Made by a program: the position numbers and the translations under genes
Part shown: piece after piece, positions 54,930 through 63,684 of the stretch
Position numbering within the stretch: position 1 is the stretch's first letter
Layout of the letters: each line of letters starts with the position of its first letter
Source: Cyanodermella asteris
Taxonomy: Eukaryota; Ascomycota; Lecanoromycetes; Ostropales; Stictidaceae
Direction of reading: 5' to 3'
Assembly (NCBI GenBank): GCA_900618795.1
Contig: UYJD01000009.1
Location: forward strand, 62,001-126,000
Length of the DNA: 64,000 bases
Notes under the pieces: generated by a model
The model's database searches: none
Seen by the model: the letters and a program-made list of their open reading frames with translations, nothing else
What the model was told of the DNA's origin: nothing

Positions 54930-55245
54930 ACGGGTTCTCATTGAGGTTGCCCGGCCCTGTCGTACAAGCATCGCTTACCTGCTGCTCGCTGGATAGCATG
55001 ACCCGGCTAGGAGGCGGAGGGTATGAGCATTGCGGTCTGTATGTACATGGTGTCCGGTACACCAAGAGAACGGGAAAACGCCGAACGGGACTTTTATGTC
55101 GGTGCTTTTCTCGAATCTCCCAGACCCCATTGTTACGGGTCGAGAATATATCGCAGTACCAGAATGGGGATGTGACATCACCATTTCAGACAATGGCGAG
55201 CAAAAAGCGAAGACCGTCAGTCCCAGCTACCAAGACTACTAGGCT
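54930..55245 (+). pseudogene. Remnant of acetoacetate-decarboxylase-like protein
   Basis: Two adjacent frames together resemble the core of fungal acetoacetate-decarboxylase-superfamily proteins. The first has ASLTCCSLDSMTRLGGGGYE and HCGLYVHGVRYTKRTG. The second, shifted, has GTFMSVLFSNLPDPIVTGRE followed by YIAVPEWGCDI, where the family usually has a GRExxGxPK-type motif. The catalytic-lysine position of classical enzymes cannot be confirmed. The frame change and the loss of both ends make it a relic. The family call rests on motif resemblance only. Confidence 0.5.
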
Positions 55246-55361
55246 ATCGTACTGTCCTTTGGGGACACTGGAAAGCCTCTCTTTTCTCCAGTTCACCACA
55301 GCCCCGTTCCAGGCAAGAGACGGAGACTACAGGAAACTTTGTCGCTCATTTAAACTTGTCC

Positions 55362-55781
55362 ATGACTCCAGACCCGGCCGGCCCGACGCGCTCCGACATT
55401 TACCTGTTCCTCACATTTAAATATATCTTGCCCAGCGGCAAGAAGGCCTTCTATACGGGAACGGCAGACGATCCCGTGCCACTAACGAAAGGGTGGCAAA
55501 CACAGTCTCTCCACAATGTGAATGCCGAACACCACAAAGCATCGCGAGTGGCCCCGCGGCGGGACTATTTCAGTGCCGATGACCTATCAGTCATTCCTGG
55601 AGAGGTCTGTCCTGTGGACATCGAAGTCTGGCCGACCGACGTCGATGTTGAGAAAGGTGGACGGCTCGTTTTCGAGATCGCAAGTGGTGACACCCAGGGC
55701 AGCGGAATCTTCCTTCATAACGACCCAGTGGACAGATCAGAAGAAATGCTCAGAATTATGAACCACATACATTTCAGGTAG
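55362..55781 (+). pseudogene. C-terminal domain fragment of CocE/NonD (X-Pro dipeptidyl-peptidase-like) hydrolase
   Basis: An open frame of about 140 codons matches the jelly-roll C-terminal domain of CocE/NonD-type serine hydrolases: LTFKYILPSGKKAFYTGTAD, KGWQTQSLHNVNAEH, IPGEVCPVDIEVWPTDVDVE, KGGRLVFEIASGDTQGS and IFLHNDPVDRSEE, ending NHIHF. The alpha/beta-hydrolase domain with its catalytic Ser-Asp-His triad is absent upstream, where the acetoacetate-decarboxylase-like relic lies, and the extreme C-terminus is cut off by a stop after HF. It is therefore a truncated fossil of a host enzyme. It ends 80 bp before the stop of the phosphoesterase on the opposite strand. Confidence 0.65.
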
Positions 55782-55860
55782 AAGCTTATTAACCATATTA
55801 TGCAACCGGTAAATCCGCTGAAGGCTAAGCAATGACCTGATACCTTTTTGGACGGACATT

Positions 55861-56748
55861 TCAAATCTCGACCACTGTAGGCTTGTATATTATGTGTCCC
55901 CTTGTGATCGCTGCATTCACAAGCTGCGTCAGCGACGGGAATTTGCCGCGTTTCCTTGCGCACCAATCTGCCAGCTTTGCCGCCACGTATCGGGGGTATC
56001 CACCGTTTCCGAGCCCGATCGCGTCCCAGGCCCTCCCGGCGGGACCATGGACGAGGGTAGCTCTTCCCCTGCCCATGTGCACATGCCCGAACACCGCCAT
56101 TTGCGGTTTCACCCTCCTCAGCTCCTTCAGCAGGAACTCATCCCCCTGTCCACAATCCTGGTGCAGCTTTGGTGGACAGTGTGTCACAACGATGTCCGTA
56201 TCGTTAGGAATGGTGTTACTCCACACATCTTCGCCGTGTGAGTATTGGAAAGCAAATTCCTGTTTCGTGCGAGGGGTATAAGGCGACCCATAAACCTTGA
56301 GCGAGCGGCCATCCGGAAAATCGATGGTGTGCGATGTGTTCTCGAGATATATAATGTTTGCCGACTCCACGTTCTGGGTCCAGAAGTCGCTTTGAATCGA
56401 AGGCCCTAATGTGGATGCTGCTTCCGCTGGCAGTGTTTTTAGTATCTGGTCGTGGTTGCCCGCGATTATGATCTTATGCTTGTGAGGAAATTGTTGGGTC
56501 CAGACGAGTTGCGCCTCAAGCTCTTGGATCGTCCCATTTTCTGTGAGATCGCCGGCGTGGATGAATATGTCACCGTCCGGAACGGAGGGTTGAACGTTGT
56601 GTGTATCGGAGACGCAGACGACGGGGACTGGCTCAGGAGAAAGCGTTTCGGTGTGAAAGCGAAGAGCACGGAGTCGCTCGCTGCGGGCGAGCTGCTCTAC
56701 CTGTTCAGCATACCATTTTTGGGCCTCTGCATTTGGTTGCTTGGGTGG
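55861..56748 (-). CDS. Calcineurin-like metallophosphoesterase, 5' end unresolved
   Basis: An uninterrupted frame from 56748 to the stop at 55861 encodes a complete metallophosphoesterase core. Motifs in order are VSDTHN (D-x-H), HAGDLTEN (G-D), AGNHDQ (G-N-H-D), THCPP (metal His) and FGHVHMGRG (G-H-x-H). This pattern fits the fungal MPPED1/2-like phosphoesterases. The frame has no ATG after the upstream TAA at 56749-56751, so a 5' exon must be spliced on. A minus-strand open frame at 56705-57058 has a hydrophobic N-terminal segment (LCLAVLLYLLQW) that would suit the membrane anchor common in this family, but I found no convincing donor. The catalytic core is intact; if the 5' exon is lost, the gene would be another casualty of the adjacent decay zone. 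Confidence 0.75.
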   Translation of the reverse strand, partial: PPKQPNAEAQKWYAEQVEQLARSERLRALRFHTETLSPEPVPVVCVSDTHNVQPSVPDGDIFIHAGDLTENGTIQELEAQLVWTQQFPHKHKIIIAGNHDQILKTLPAEAASTLGPSIQSDFWTQNVESANIIYLENTSHTIDFPDGRSLKVYGSPYTPRTKQEFAFQYSHGEDVWSNTIPNDTDIVVTHCPPKLHQDCGQGDEFLLKELRRVKPQMAVFGHVHMGRGRATLVHGPAGRAWDAIGLGNGGYPRYVAAKLADWCARKRGKFPSLTQLVNAAITRGHIIYKPTVVEI

Positions 56749-57246
56749 TTAAACATCCCTGGAATAGCTTCGTAACCCATGTCAATTGCGGATCCCCCCG
56801 GAGAGTGCTCTGAGATTGTGGTAGACCGCACTGGCGATCAGGACTTGGACTGAGGTGGTGCGGAGGACAGAACTTTGAGACAATCACATTTTTAAAGTAG
56901 AATCTCAGACCCAATGGTCTCTGAAATGGACGGGTTGTCATCTTGACTGGGCTAAAATTGGGTGCCAAGGGCCAGTCCAACGGCATGCCCTTGATGAAGG
57001 TAGCCCACTGCAGTAAATACAGAAGAACAGCCAGACAAAGATACAGCAAAGTCTTCAAAAGATGAACGTAAAATTCTTTAGGTTTTCATATTCATAATGT
57101 GCAGGCAAGCAAGTGTGTGGCAATGTTCGCATCCATTTGCTTTGCGTTGCCCGAAGCTAGTAGTTGAATGGGAATGCTGATCATCACATTCATGAGAAGA
57201 TGAGATCAATATGATCGTCTAGTTGTATCTCGTTGACTCGTATCTC

Positions 57247-60177
57247 TCATCCACGCGAAATAAATATTGGGACATCGCTGAGGTCAATACCAAAGCCTCT
57301 GGCCAAATCTCCTCGGCCTCCTTTCCTACTGGCAGAAACGTCACCCGATCCACGAGTACCAGCGCTTCCCCCGATACCTTTACCAGGCTCATAGCCAAAA
57401 GCTAGTCCTCCACCGTAGCGCGCGCTGGTTGGATGGTTATCGTGCTTCAAGGACATCAGAGCACTGTGATCAGCTTTCGGATGTCGACTACCATTTGCGA
57501 GGTCTAGCTGCTGCACTCGCTGTCGAACATCGACTGGGCTGCACAACTGAATGTGACCTCCATCAGTACGCGTCCTTCTGTGCCGTTGGCTGCGGTCGGT
57601 GATGCGCTGTTCGTGAGCTATCATCTCTGCGCTTGCCATCGACTCAAAATCTGGTCGTTGCTTGAGGGTCCCCCCAGCAGACTTACGGCGGTCAGCCCAC
57701 GCTTGTCGATACTTGGCCCAGTCCACTGGCCGCTCCTCACTCAAACTAGGCTCAGCTTGCGCGAACGTGGCTAATGTGGTCGTTGCAGGTCTCCTTTGCC
57801 ACTCGGGGCTGTGATGCTGATGGTCGGTCACCACTGATAATTGCTGGGGGCGAGTTCGTGACGCTCTTATTGTCTTAGTTTCTGGCGATGGCCTTTGGAC
57901 TGTCGAATAGGTACTTATTTCGTCGGTTGTATCCAAGGTCTCGGATTGAGTTGGCCTATGTCTCCTCTCGTCCTTAGGTGGTACTGGTGGCGGCGGATCC
58001 AGAGGGCTATGATCACGGAATCGTTGATGCGCTGAACTCGTTGCCAGCCGATGCTCAGACTCCGTAGTAGGGGCATTTCTGATCGGATTCAGCGGCGAAA
58101 CCAGTGAGCCGTCGTTGTAAGATCGGTATGTCCACCTTTCGGCGTTTCTCGCGGCCATACGAGGGGGAATGCTTGGGATTGCCACGGAGACATCTGGCTC
58201 GGAACATGTGGTAATCACTATTCTGTCGACTGGTGCTGGCATGGATTTTGCGCGGGGTGCTCGTTTCTGTAGTTTTTTGCCAGCGGGACTTCCCTGTCGC
58301 GCTGTTTCAGGTTGTGGCTGTGATTGTACAGGCGAAGCCGGTGTACCTGCAACGTTGCGGGAAGTCAACTGTGTCTCTGGCGAACATACAGCTGGTACCC
58401 TCCGTTTAGGTTGAGCGGTTTCCGAATGCAACGAAATACCTGTATCAACAGACTTGAATGCAGTACTTGGCTGAACAAGCCTTGGTATGTAATCAGGAGG
58501 CTGTTGGGGCTGCGCTCTAGGACCTGCCGGGCGTATCGACGCTTGGGAACTCATAGTACCACGAGACACTGAGCTGGCGGGGGAGATACCCTGACTTTGG
58601 CTTTGATAGCTCGTACCCGAGACATAACCGCTGTCAGTTGCTGACAAGGGCGGCCTCTCGAATGCAGGGCTTTGGGACTGATAAGTATGATCGCGGACCT
58701 CGTGTTCTCTCTGTGGTACGGGCGTGAACCGCGAAGCTGCAAGCATACTGTTGAGGATCTTTGACATCGCGACGCGAGTCATCTCTCGCGATTCCTCATC
58801 GTCCTCTCGAGACCGATCTTGTCGAGGATACATAACCTCGCACTGGGGACTGCCGACTCGCGAGTCTTCCTCAAAAAGCATGGCGTCTTCTTCGTTCATC
58901 CTAGTCGTCGGCTCTAGTGCGCTCTCTGGTCTGCTTGGGCCGTCCATCCCTTTGAGAAAGCTAGGTGGTGGCTCCGCAACATAGCCGTCAGGATCAGAGA
59001 GATATTGCAGGTGGCTATCAAAGTACCCGCTTGGCTGCACAGCTCCATGGTCGGGTTGAGAATATGCTGATGTGACAGTAGGCCAACGCCGTAGCTGAGA
59101 GGCCTGATGTTTGTTCGATCGTTGGCCGTCGACATATGTATCCAATTCGCCGACAGTGTCCTGGTCTTCGTCAAGCCACGGATTTCCTGCATCCCTCGCA
59201 TACGTGTCGACAACAAGAGCTGCAATGTCCGGAGAGTCCATGTCCATGTCCAACAACTGGCTTTCATGCACAGATATAGTCTGGGCATCGGACCACCCTC
59301 CATCCGATGCGGTTTCAAAGTACTCGAGGGTGGATGCTGTTGGTTGTGCGGGGCGCTTGGTGAGGCTGAGCATGGTTAAAGCTGGCGATACGGCACCACC
59401 ATTCGCAATACGCAATCCGCCGATACGTCCATAATCGAGGTCAGCAGGAGTGGTAGCTCGCGTAGTATCGAGAGAGTCTGGAAGATCGAGGCTCGCTATA
59501 CGTGCAAGCGGAGACATTGTCGACAAGTTCGGATTATAGTAACGACACTGCATGTCGACTTGGGCCTTTGCACTCGGCGGTTTGCGCAGGATATCGTTGC
59601 CGCGCGTGGCCAAACCCGGTGTGAGCAGAGACTTGCGCCGAATGGGCGCCATAGCTTCGTCTGGGTCTTCCGAGGCTGCCCTACACTTGTGGCTCTTCAT
59701 GGCAAGACGATCTTGCAATGCCTTTGCTTTGATCCATTCGTAGCCTTCTATAGCAAGCTCTGCTTCATCAGCGCCATTGAGAGCCTTGTCGTTGAAAGAT
59801 CGGTGGACGGTGATTCTCCTGGCAATCTTCGTGCCTCTTCTGTGCAGGCGACTACCCTTGTTCGTCTCAATCCCATCTCTTCTCTTTTCGTTTGTAACAG
59901 CTGCGAGGCCTTCTGGGCTGCAGAGAGCTTTCTGCGGGTCCGACATCTCACTCGTTGGGGAGGCGACGGCCACAAGGTCGGCACGCGAGCCATTAACGGA
60001 TCTGGTCAAAAGGCTTAGATCGCCGACTGATAAATTCGGCTTCAAAGCACCTTTGCCGGAACTGGTCGTGCGAGGCTTGGACAGTCGTCGCGGCCTTCTC
60101 TGTTCAACTCTCTCTACCTCTGTTGGGGGCACCCTCGGTGGTATCCTTTCATACGGCATCCCCCTCAGCCCTTCCAT
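57247..60177 (-). CDS. Large disordered fungal protein, 976 residues, uncharacterised
   Basis: A single-exon gene from ATG 60177. Almost the whole protein is low-complexity and rich in Ser, Pro, Arg, Gln and acidic residues. Short conserved-looking islands are seen: SKPRTTSSGKGALKPNLSV near the N-terminus, KIARRITVHRSFNDKALNGA with a following helix ELAIEGYEWIKAKALQDRLA, TDSGYVSGTSYQSQSQG in the middle, PVDWAKYRQAWADRRKSAGG, and a C-terminal block GLAFGYEPGKGIGGSAGTRG followed by LARGFGIDLSDVPIF. The C-terminal block near the end is the best candidate for a functional motif. No enzymatic domain is recognised. Such proteins in ascomycetes are often cell-cortex or signalling scaffolds, but that is not shown here. 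The length of the open frame with consistent codon use makes it certainly coding. Confidence 0.85.
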   Translation of the reverse strand: MEGLRGMPYERIPPRVPPTEVERVEQRRPRRLSKPRTTSSGKGALKPNLSVGDLSLLTRSVNGSRADLVAVASPTSEMSDPQKALCSPEGLAAVTNEKRRDGIETNKGSRLHRRGTKIARRITVHRSFNDKALNGADEAELAIEGYEWIKAKALQDRLAMKSHKCRAASEDPDEAMAPIRRKSLLTPGLATRGNDILRKPPSAKAQVDMQCRYYNPNLSTMSPLARIASLDLPDSLDTTRATTPADLDYGRIGGLRIANGGAVSPALTMLSLTKRPAQPTASTLEYFETASDGGWSDAQTISVHESQLLDMDMDSPDIAALVVDTYARDAGNPWLDEDQDTVGELDTYVDGQRSNKHQASQLRRWPTVTSAYSQPDHGAVQPSGYFDSHLQYLSDPDGYVAEPPPSFLKGMDGPSRPESALEPTTRMNEEDAMLFEEDSRVGSPQCEVMYPRQDRSREDDEESREMTRVAMSKILNSMLAASRFTPVPQREHEVRDHTYQSQSPAFERPPLSATDSGYVSGTSYQSQSQGISPASSVSRGTMSSQASIRPAGPRAQPQQPPDYIPRLVQPSTAFKSVDTGISLHSETAQPKRRVPAVCSPETQLTSRNVAGTPASPVQSQPQPETARQGSPAGKKLQKRAPRAKSMPAPVDRIVITTCSEPDVSVAIPSIPPRMAARNAERWTYRSYNDGSLVSPLNPIRNAPTTESEHRLATSSAHQRFRDHSPLDPPPPVPPKDERRHRPTQSETLDTTDEISTYSTVQRPSPETKTIRASRTRPQQLSVVTDHQHHSPEWQRRPATTTLATFAQAEPSLSEERPVDWAKYRQAWADRRKSAGGTLKQRPDFESMASAEMIAHEQRITDRSQRHRRTRTDGGHIQLCSPVDVRQRVQQLDLANGSRHPKADHSALMSLKHDNHPTSARYGGGLAFGYEPGKGIGGSAGTRGSGDVSASRKGGRGDLARGFGIDLSDVPIFISRG

Positions 60178-61690
60178 TATACTTCGTGCAGATAATTAGT
60201 TGGCCTTCAAGCGGTCTATCAACGCGATCCCTGGCTTTCTTCCGGGTCAATTCTTGAACAGCTCCTGTTGTCGCGGGGCGGCGTCCATGGCGGTACGATA
60301 TTGGGTTGGAAACGACCTCGCAGACCTTCCGCAGACAATGTGTGGGGACGAGAGGCGGGAGTGAAAGGTGGTATTCAGGATTGCATTGAAAGACTAAACG
60401 GCCAATATGTGAGTATAAAGCGTGGTATGGGCCACTGGTCACTGGTGAACAAGGCGAGCCTCAAGGTAACAGTACGGCGAATGGGCGGAATCTGATACAC
60501 TTGAGCGGGCGGCGAAGTTCGGTAGCATCAGCGTGTCAGATGCAGAAGAGATGGAGGAGACGACAAGATGGAAGTAACGCTAGGGAACATGATCCGCACG
60601 TGTCCGCATAATGATAGTGTCGCCCACGAGGAACTGGCGGCGACCAAGGACAACCAGCAGCAGGGAAGCGGTGGTTGGCGAAAGATGATGCACTCAATTC
60701 GTTCCCAGCCTTCCTTGTTTTGTCGAATCCTGCTTGCGGCGTCGTTGGCTGAGCGATCGCTACACAGCCACGATCTATGGCGGTGCGCAATAGTGTGGCG
60801 CAAGTGACCAAGTCCAATAGGAAGGCGCCACCAAGCCCGATTTAACGGCTCCGCTCGGGGCAACTTGACGACCTTTCCGCTTTTGGCGGAGTATCCTTTC
60901 ACCCGCTCACATCGCTCGAGGCATGTTTCTAAACATACTTCGGTACCCCTCTGTTTGTGTCTAATCCAGATGACTTTCATTGTGACTGTCTCAATTGGCG
61001 GCCTGATCGTCTCGCGCTCATTACGTTGAATGACGGTCCGAAGCGACTACTCTATTCACGTTTCCGTCACTGGTCCGTCTTACTAGATTGGGAATCTCTG
61101 CACGCTGTAGCAATACTAGCCGGGCCGTGCACGACCGTGCACAGGGTTTTACCGACTAACAATTCATGGAGACGTGAATACTTCTGTATCTGCAGGTGTC
61201 TGCATCCGTGAAATCAAAGGCCGGCCAGTCGCTTGTGCCGCCCGATGACAGCAACCGCGTATCGATGCGTCCAGGGTGAGCAGCAGAGATTGAGGCTGTT
61301 GCGGCAATTTTCTGCAGTCTAGAGGCGGATGGCGAGGTTTGCGCTGTATTTCTACAACAATACGCCCTGCGGTAGCTAGATATGAGAGCCGGTGCCAGTG
61401 CCCACTCAGTGAAAGAATGATATGTAGAACTACATTCAGACAGTGTTAAGTTGACGTTGGAAACCTTCTCTGTCCTCTTGCCGGGCCCTGACGTTGAGCC
61501 TTTCTTGTTACCTTACACTTACCCGCCGTCTGCCAGGTCTCAACTCCGATCTGGGAGTCACTGTAGCCGGACAAGCACTCGACTAGTCGCTTTAACATTG
61601 GAACATTTGAGTTCTTTCGATTTGCTCTGACAGGCCCATGCGCCGTCGGCTATTATGGTGATTTGAATACTGATTTGACCACCCCACTCC
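60178..61690. other. Divergent intergenic region before ATG10
   Basis: About 1.5 kb separate the disordered-protein gene (minus) from ATG10 (plus). Short open frames on both strands have no features. Both promoters should lie here. A short direct repeat of CCGTGCAC occurs near 61120-61145. Confidence 0.4.
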
Positions 61691-62663
61691 ATGGATGACT
61701 TTCCCTCGATATCAAAATCTACCTTCAACACAGCCTGCCAGCAACTCGAGCTGTGCCTCAAATCTTTCGCCGTCGATTGCAGTCGTATTCGGCAGGTAGG
61801 TGAACAACGCTGACATCCCTCGAACTGTTCCCTGTCCGCATGCTATAGAACGAGCTGCCATATCGAAGACCCGATGTCACATAAAGAGCAATCTCTTCAA
61901 CAACTCTTTTGCTTCACTATCACCCAGCTCGAGAACAGCTCAGTTCCTATCGTTCGCCGCTGGCGAGTCGTCTTGTCGGTCGCTAGCATCGACACTAGAG
62001 GAATGCAATCATCGGCCAGACGCTTACTCTTCGTTTACAGGATCCAGATGATTGTCTAATAATTAGGCGTGATGTCGTCGACCAAAGCCCCTCGCAAGCG
62101 TGCTGGCAAAGTGAAGGCGAAGAGCACATCACAGTGCAAGATGAAGAAGACCCTGTTCGTATGTTTTCGAATCACTGTGTGCTCGACTGATTTGTATCGC
62201 AGACTCGTCTTGACGCTCAGCCGCTGCGGTCGGGGAGCATACCAGTAGAATATCACGTACTACTCTCGCCGACATATTGTGTCCCGATGCTCTATTTTCA
62301 AGCTCGTCGTTCGCTTAATGGAAACAAGCCGAACAATGTGGACACCGCATTACTACATCTGGTACCTTCAACGTTCAGGACACAGGTACAGTCAGTTGGT
62401 GTGATAGGTGCGATCAGCATGACGGTAAGTGAAAACATGGTCTGCCCTGTATAGTAGCTGTTCACGACTAATATGTGTAGAATCATCCGATGAATGGATT
62501 CAACTTCTACTTCGTCCATCCGTGCAACACTTCCCATGCCCTTCAAGAGATTGTCGGCACGCGAAAGGTTTCGCCGTTGGAGTACCTTCTGTTATGGCTA
62601 GGCCTTGTTGGCCCAGTGGTCGGCCTGGAGCTTCCTAAAGAGATGACGACTGCTATGACCTGA
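61691..62663 (+). CDS. ATG10: Autophagy E2-like conjugating enzyme Atg10
   Basis: Atg10 transfers Atg12 to Atg5. Exon 1 (61691-61795, MDDFPSISKSTFNTACQQLE...RIRQ) carries the family's FP-x-x-S/T-x-x-x-F-x-x-AC opening. A later exon ends at 62158 with EGEEHITVQDEEDPV. Exon 62246-62424 gives EYHVLLSPTYCVPMLYFQAR and ...GVIGAISMT, and exon 62481-62663 gives NHPMNGFNFYFVHPCNTSHA with the catalytic cysteine in HPC, then YLLLWLGLVGPVVGLELP. The intron 62159-62245 (GTATGT...ACCAG) keeps frame. A nearer acceptor at 62202 would not. The exon between 61796 and about 62041 is not resolved: frames open there suggest one further small exon or a longer intron. The last two exons are secure; the total should be around 200 residues. 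Confidence 0.78.
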
Positions 62664-62682
62664 ATGACATTTCCATGCTCAT

Positions 62683-63087
62683 TCACTTTGCTTCGTTGTC
62701 TTTTTGTGAAGTGTTGCTCTGTTCAGCAGCATCGGTAGCAACCTCCTTGCATGCTTCGCCTGGTTCGATGATCCGCACCCGTTTCCTAGGGCGGTCATTG
62801 TCATCCGCGCCCTTCAAACTTGATTTCCGTGGCTGAGCGTCTTTGCCAGGCAACGGCTTCAGCACCTGTTCTCGCCGCTCGGGTGTAAGAAATACAAAAT
62901 CAGGAGCGCTGAAGCCTAGGAGAACCGCACGCGCCGCGTGTAGCAATCGATGGGAGCCGATCAATGACTCGGCAATAGTTCTTACTGCGCCAGGATCGGC
63001 TGCGTGCTTTGAGCCGGTCGGCAGGAACGTAATTTGGTTGCCGTGGATTATCTCGTCTGTATCCTCATTTTCTTCCTCGCTGATCAT
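62683..63087 (-). CDS. Short ORF following U2B'' in the same frame, uncharacterised
   Basis: A frame of 134 codons from ATG 63087 (MISEEENEDTDEI) begins 12 nt after the U2B'' stop and is in the same frame as it. It has an acidic start, a compact-looking middle (NQITFLPTGSKHAADPGAVR, TIAESLIGSHRLLHAARAVLL, FSAPDFVFLTPERREQVLKPL) and a basic KRVRIIEPGE tail. It looks like a real polypeptide rather than chance, but I do not know the family. It could be a separate gene, the second half of a fused protein cut by a TAG, or a read-through extension of U2B''. Its stop lies 19 bp from the ATG10 stop on the other strand. Confidence 0.5.
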   Translation of the reverse strand: MISEEENEDTDEIIHGNQITFLPTGSKHAADPGAVRTIAESLIGSHRLLHAARAVLLGFSAPDFVFLTPERREQVLKPLPGKDAQPRKSSLKGADDNDRPRKRVRIIEPGEACKEVATDAAEQSNTSQKDNEAK

Positions 63088-63099
63088 GGACAAGTCGTC

Positions 63100-63684
63100 C
63101 TAGTCCTCGTCCGACTGCTCCATCTCGACATCTTCGTCGTCATCCTCGTCCATTGGAGCTTCTTCATCAACCTCGTCTTCCTCCTCGCGTGGCCTCTTTA
63201 CCCCTTGTGGAACTGCAGCATCGACAGATTTCGCTGGCAAGCCACTATTGCTAGACTGCGGTGCAATCTGCCCTGGTCGTGGAGCTTCGAAGACGCTCTG
63301 TTGAACGGCACTCGTTTGTTCCTTCTTCTCGTCCTCTGTAGTCTTGTATTCGCCTTCCAGCTTATTGAATATGTGACTCCTGCTCTTGCCATAATCTATC
63401 TTCAGGTCGCGCCCATGAAAATTGAATCCCTGTAGCTCCCGCATAGCTTGTGTTGAGGATTGCGCGTTGGGATAGACGACGTGCGCCTGCCCGCGCATTT
63501 TAGGTCCTGACATGACATTGACATCAAGAACCCGGCCGTAGGTAGTAAAGAGGCAATAAAGTTCTCTTTGCAGGTCCACTTTCCGTAACTTGTCGTTCAG
63601 ATTCCGTAGGTAGAGGGTCGCACTGGGCGCCGCGCCGGGCTTTGCGGGTGGGCCGGCATGGCTGGGAATACCTCTGGAAGCCAT
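63100..63684 (-). CDS. MSL1: U2 small nuclear ribonucleoprotein B'' (Msl1 / SNRPB2-like)
   Basis: A single exon of 194 residues starts at MASRGIPSHAGPP; the frame is open three codons further without an ATG. The N-terminal RRM of the U1A/U2B'' family is complete: RNP2 as LYLRNLND, KLRKVDLQRELYCLFTTYG, RVLDVNVM, RNP1 as MRGQAHVVY, and the GFNFHGRDLKIDYGKSRSH strand. The second RRM of U1A is missing, as usual for fungal U2B''. The acidic tail (EEEDEVDEEAPMDEDDDEDV) ends with SDED. U2B'' binds U2 snRNA stem-loop IV with U2A' in the spliceosome. The TAG stop is followed in frame by another acidic stretch belonging to the ORF 62683-63087. Confidence 0.9.
   Translation of the reverse strand: MASRGIPSHAGPPAKPGAAPSATLYLRNLNDKLRKVDLQRELYCLFTTYGRVLDVNVMSGPKMRGQAHVVYPNAQSSTQAMRELQGFNFHGRDLKIDYGKSRSHIFNKLEGEYKTTEDEKKEQTSAVQQSVFEAPRPGQIAPQSSNSGLPAKSVDAAVPQGVKRPREEEDEVDEEAPMDEDDDEDVEMEQSDED

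Noticed and set aside
62072-62158. Basic small protein starting MSSTKAPRKRAGK
   Set aside because: It is out of frame with the acidic ATG10 exon that covers the same bases; it is short and not supported downstream.
62041-62220. Frameshift in ATG10
   Set aside because: An apparent frame conflict with the acceptor at 62202 disappears when the acceptor at 62245 is used, which restores the family sequence.
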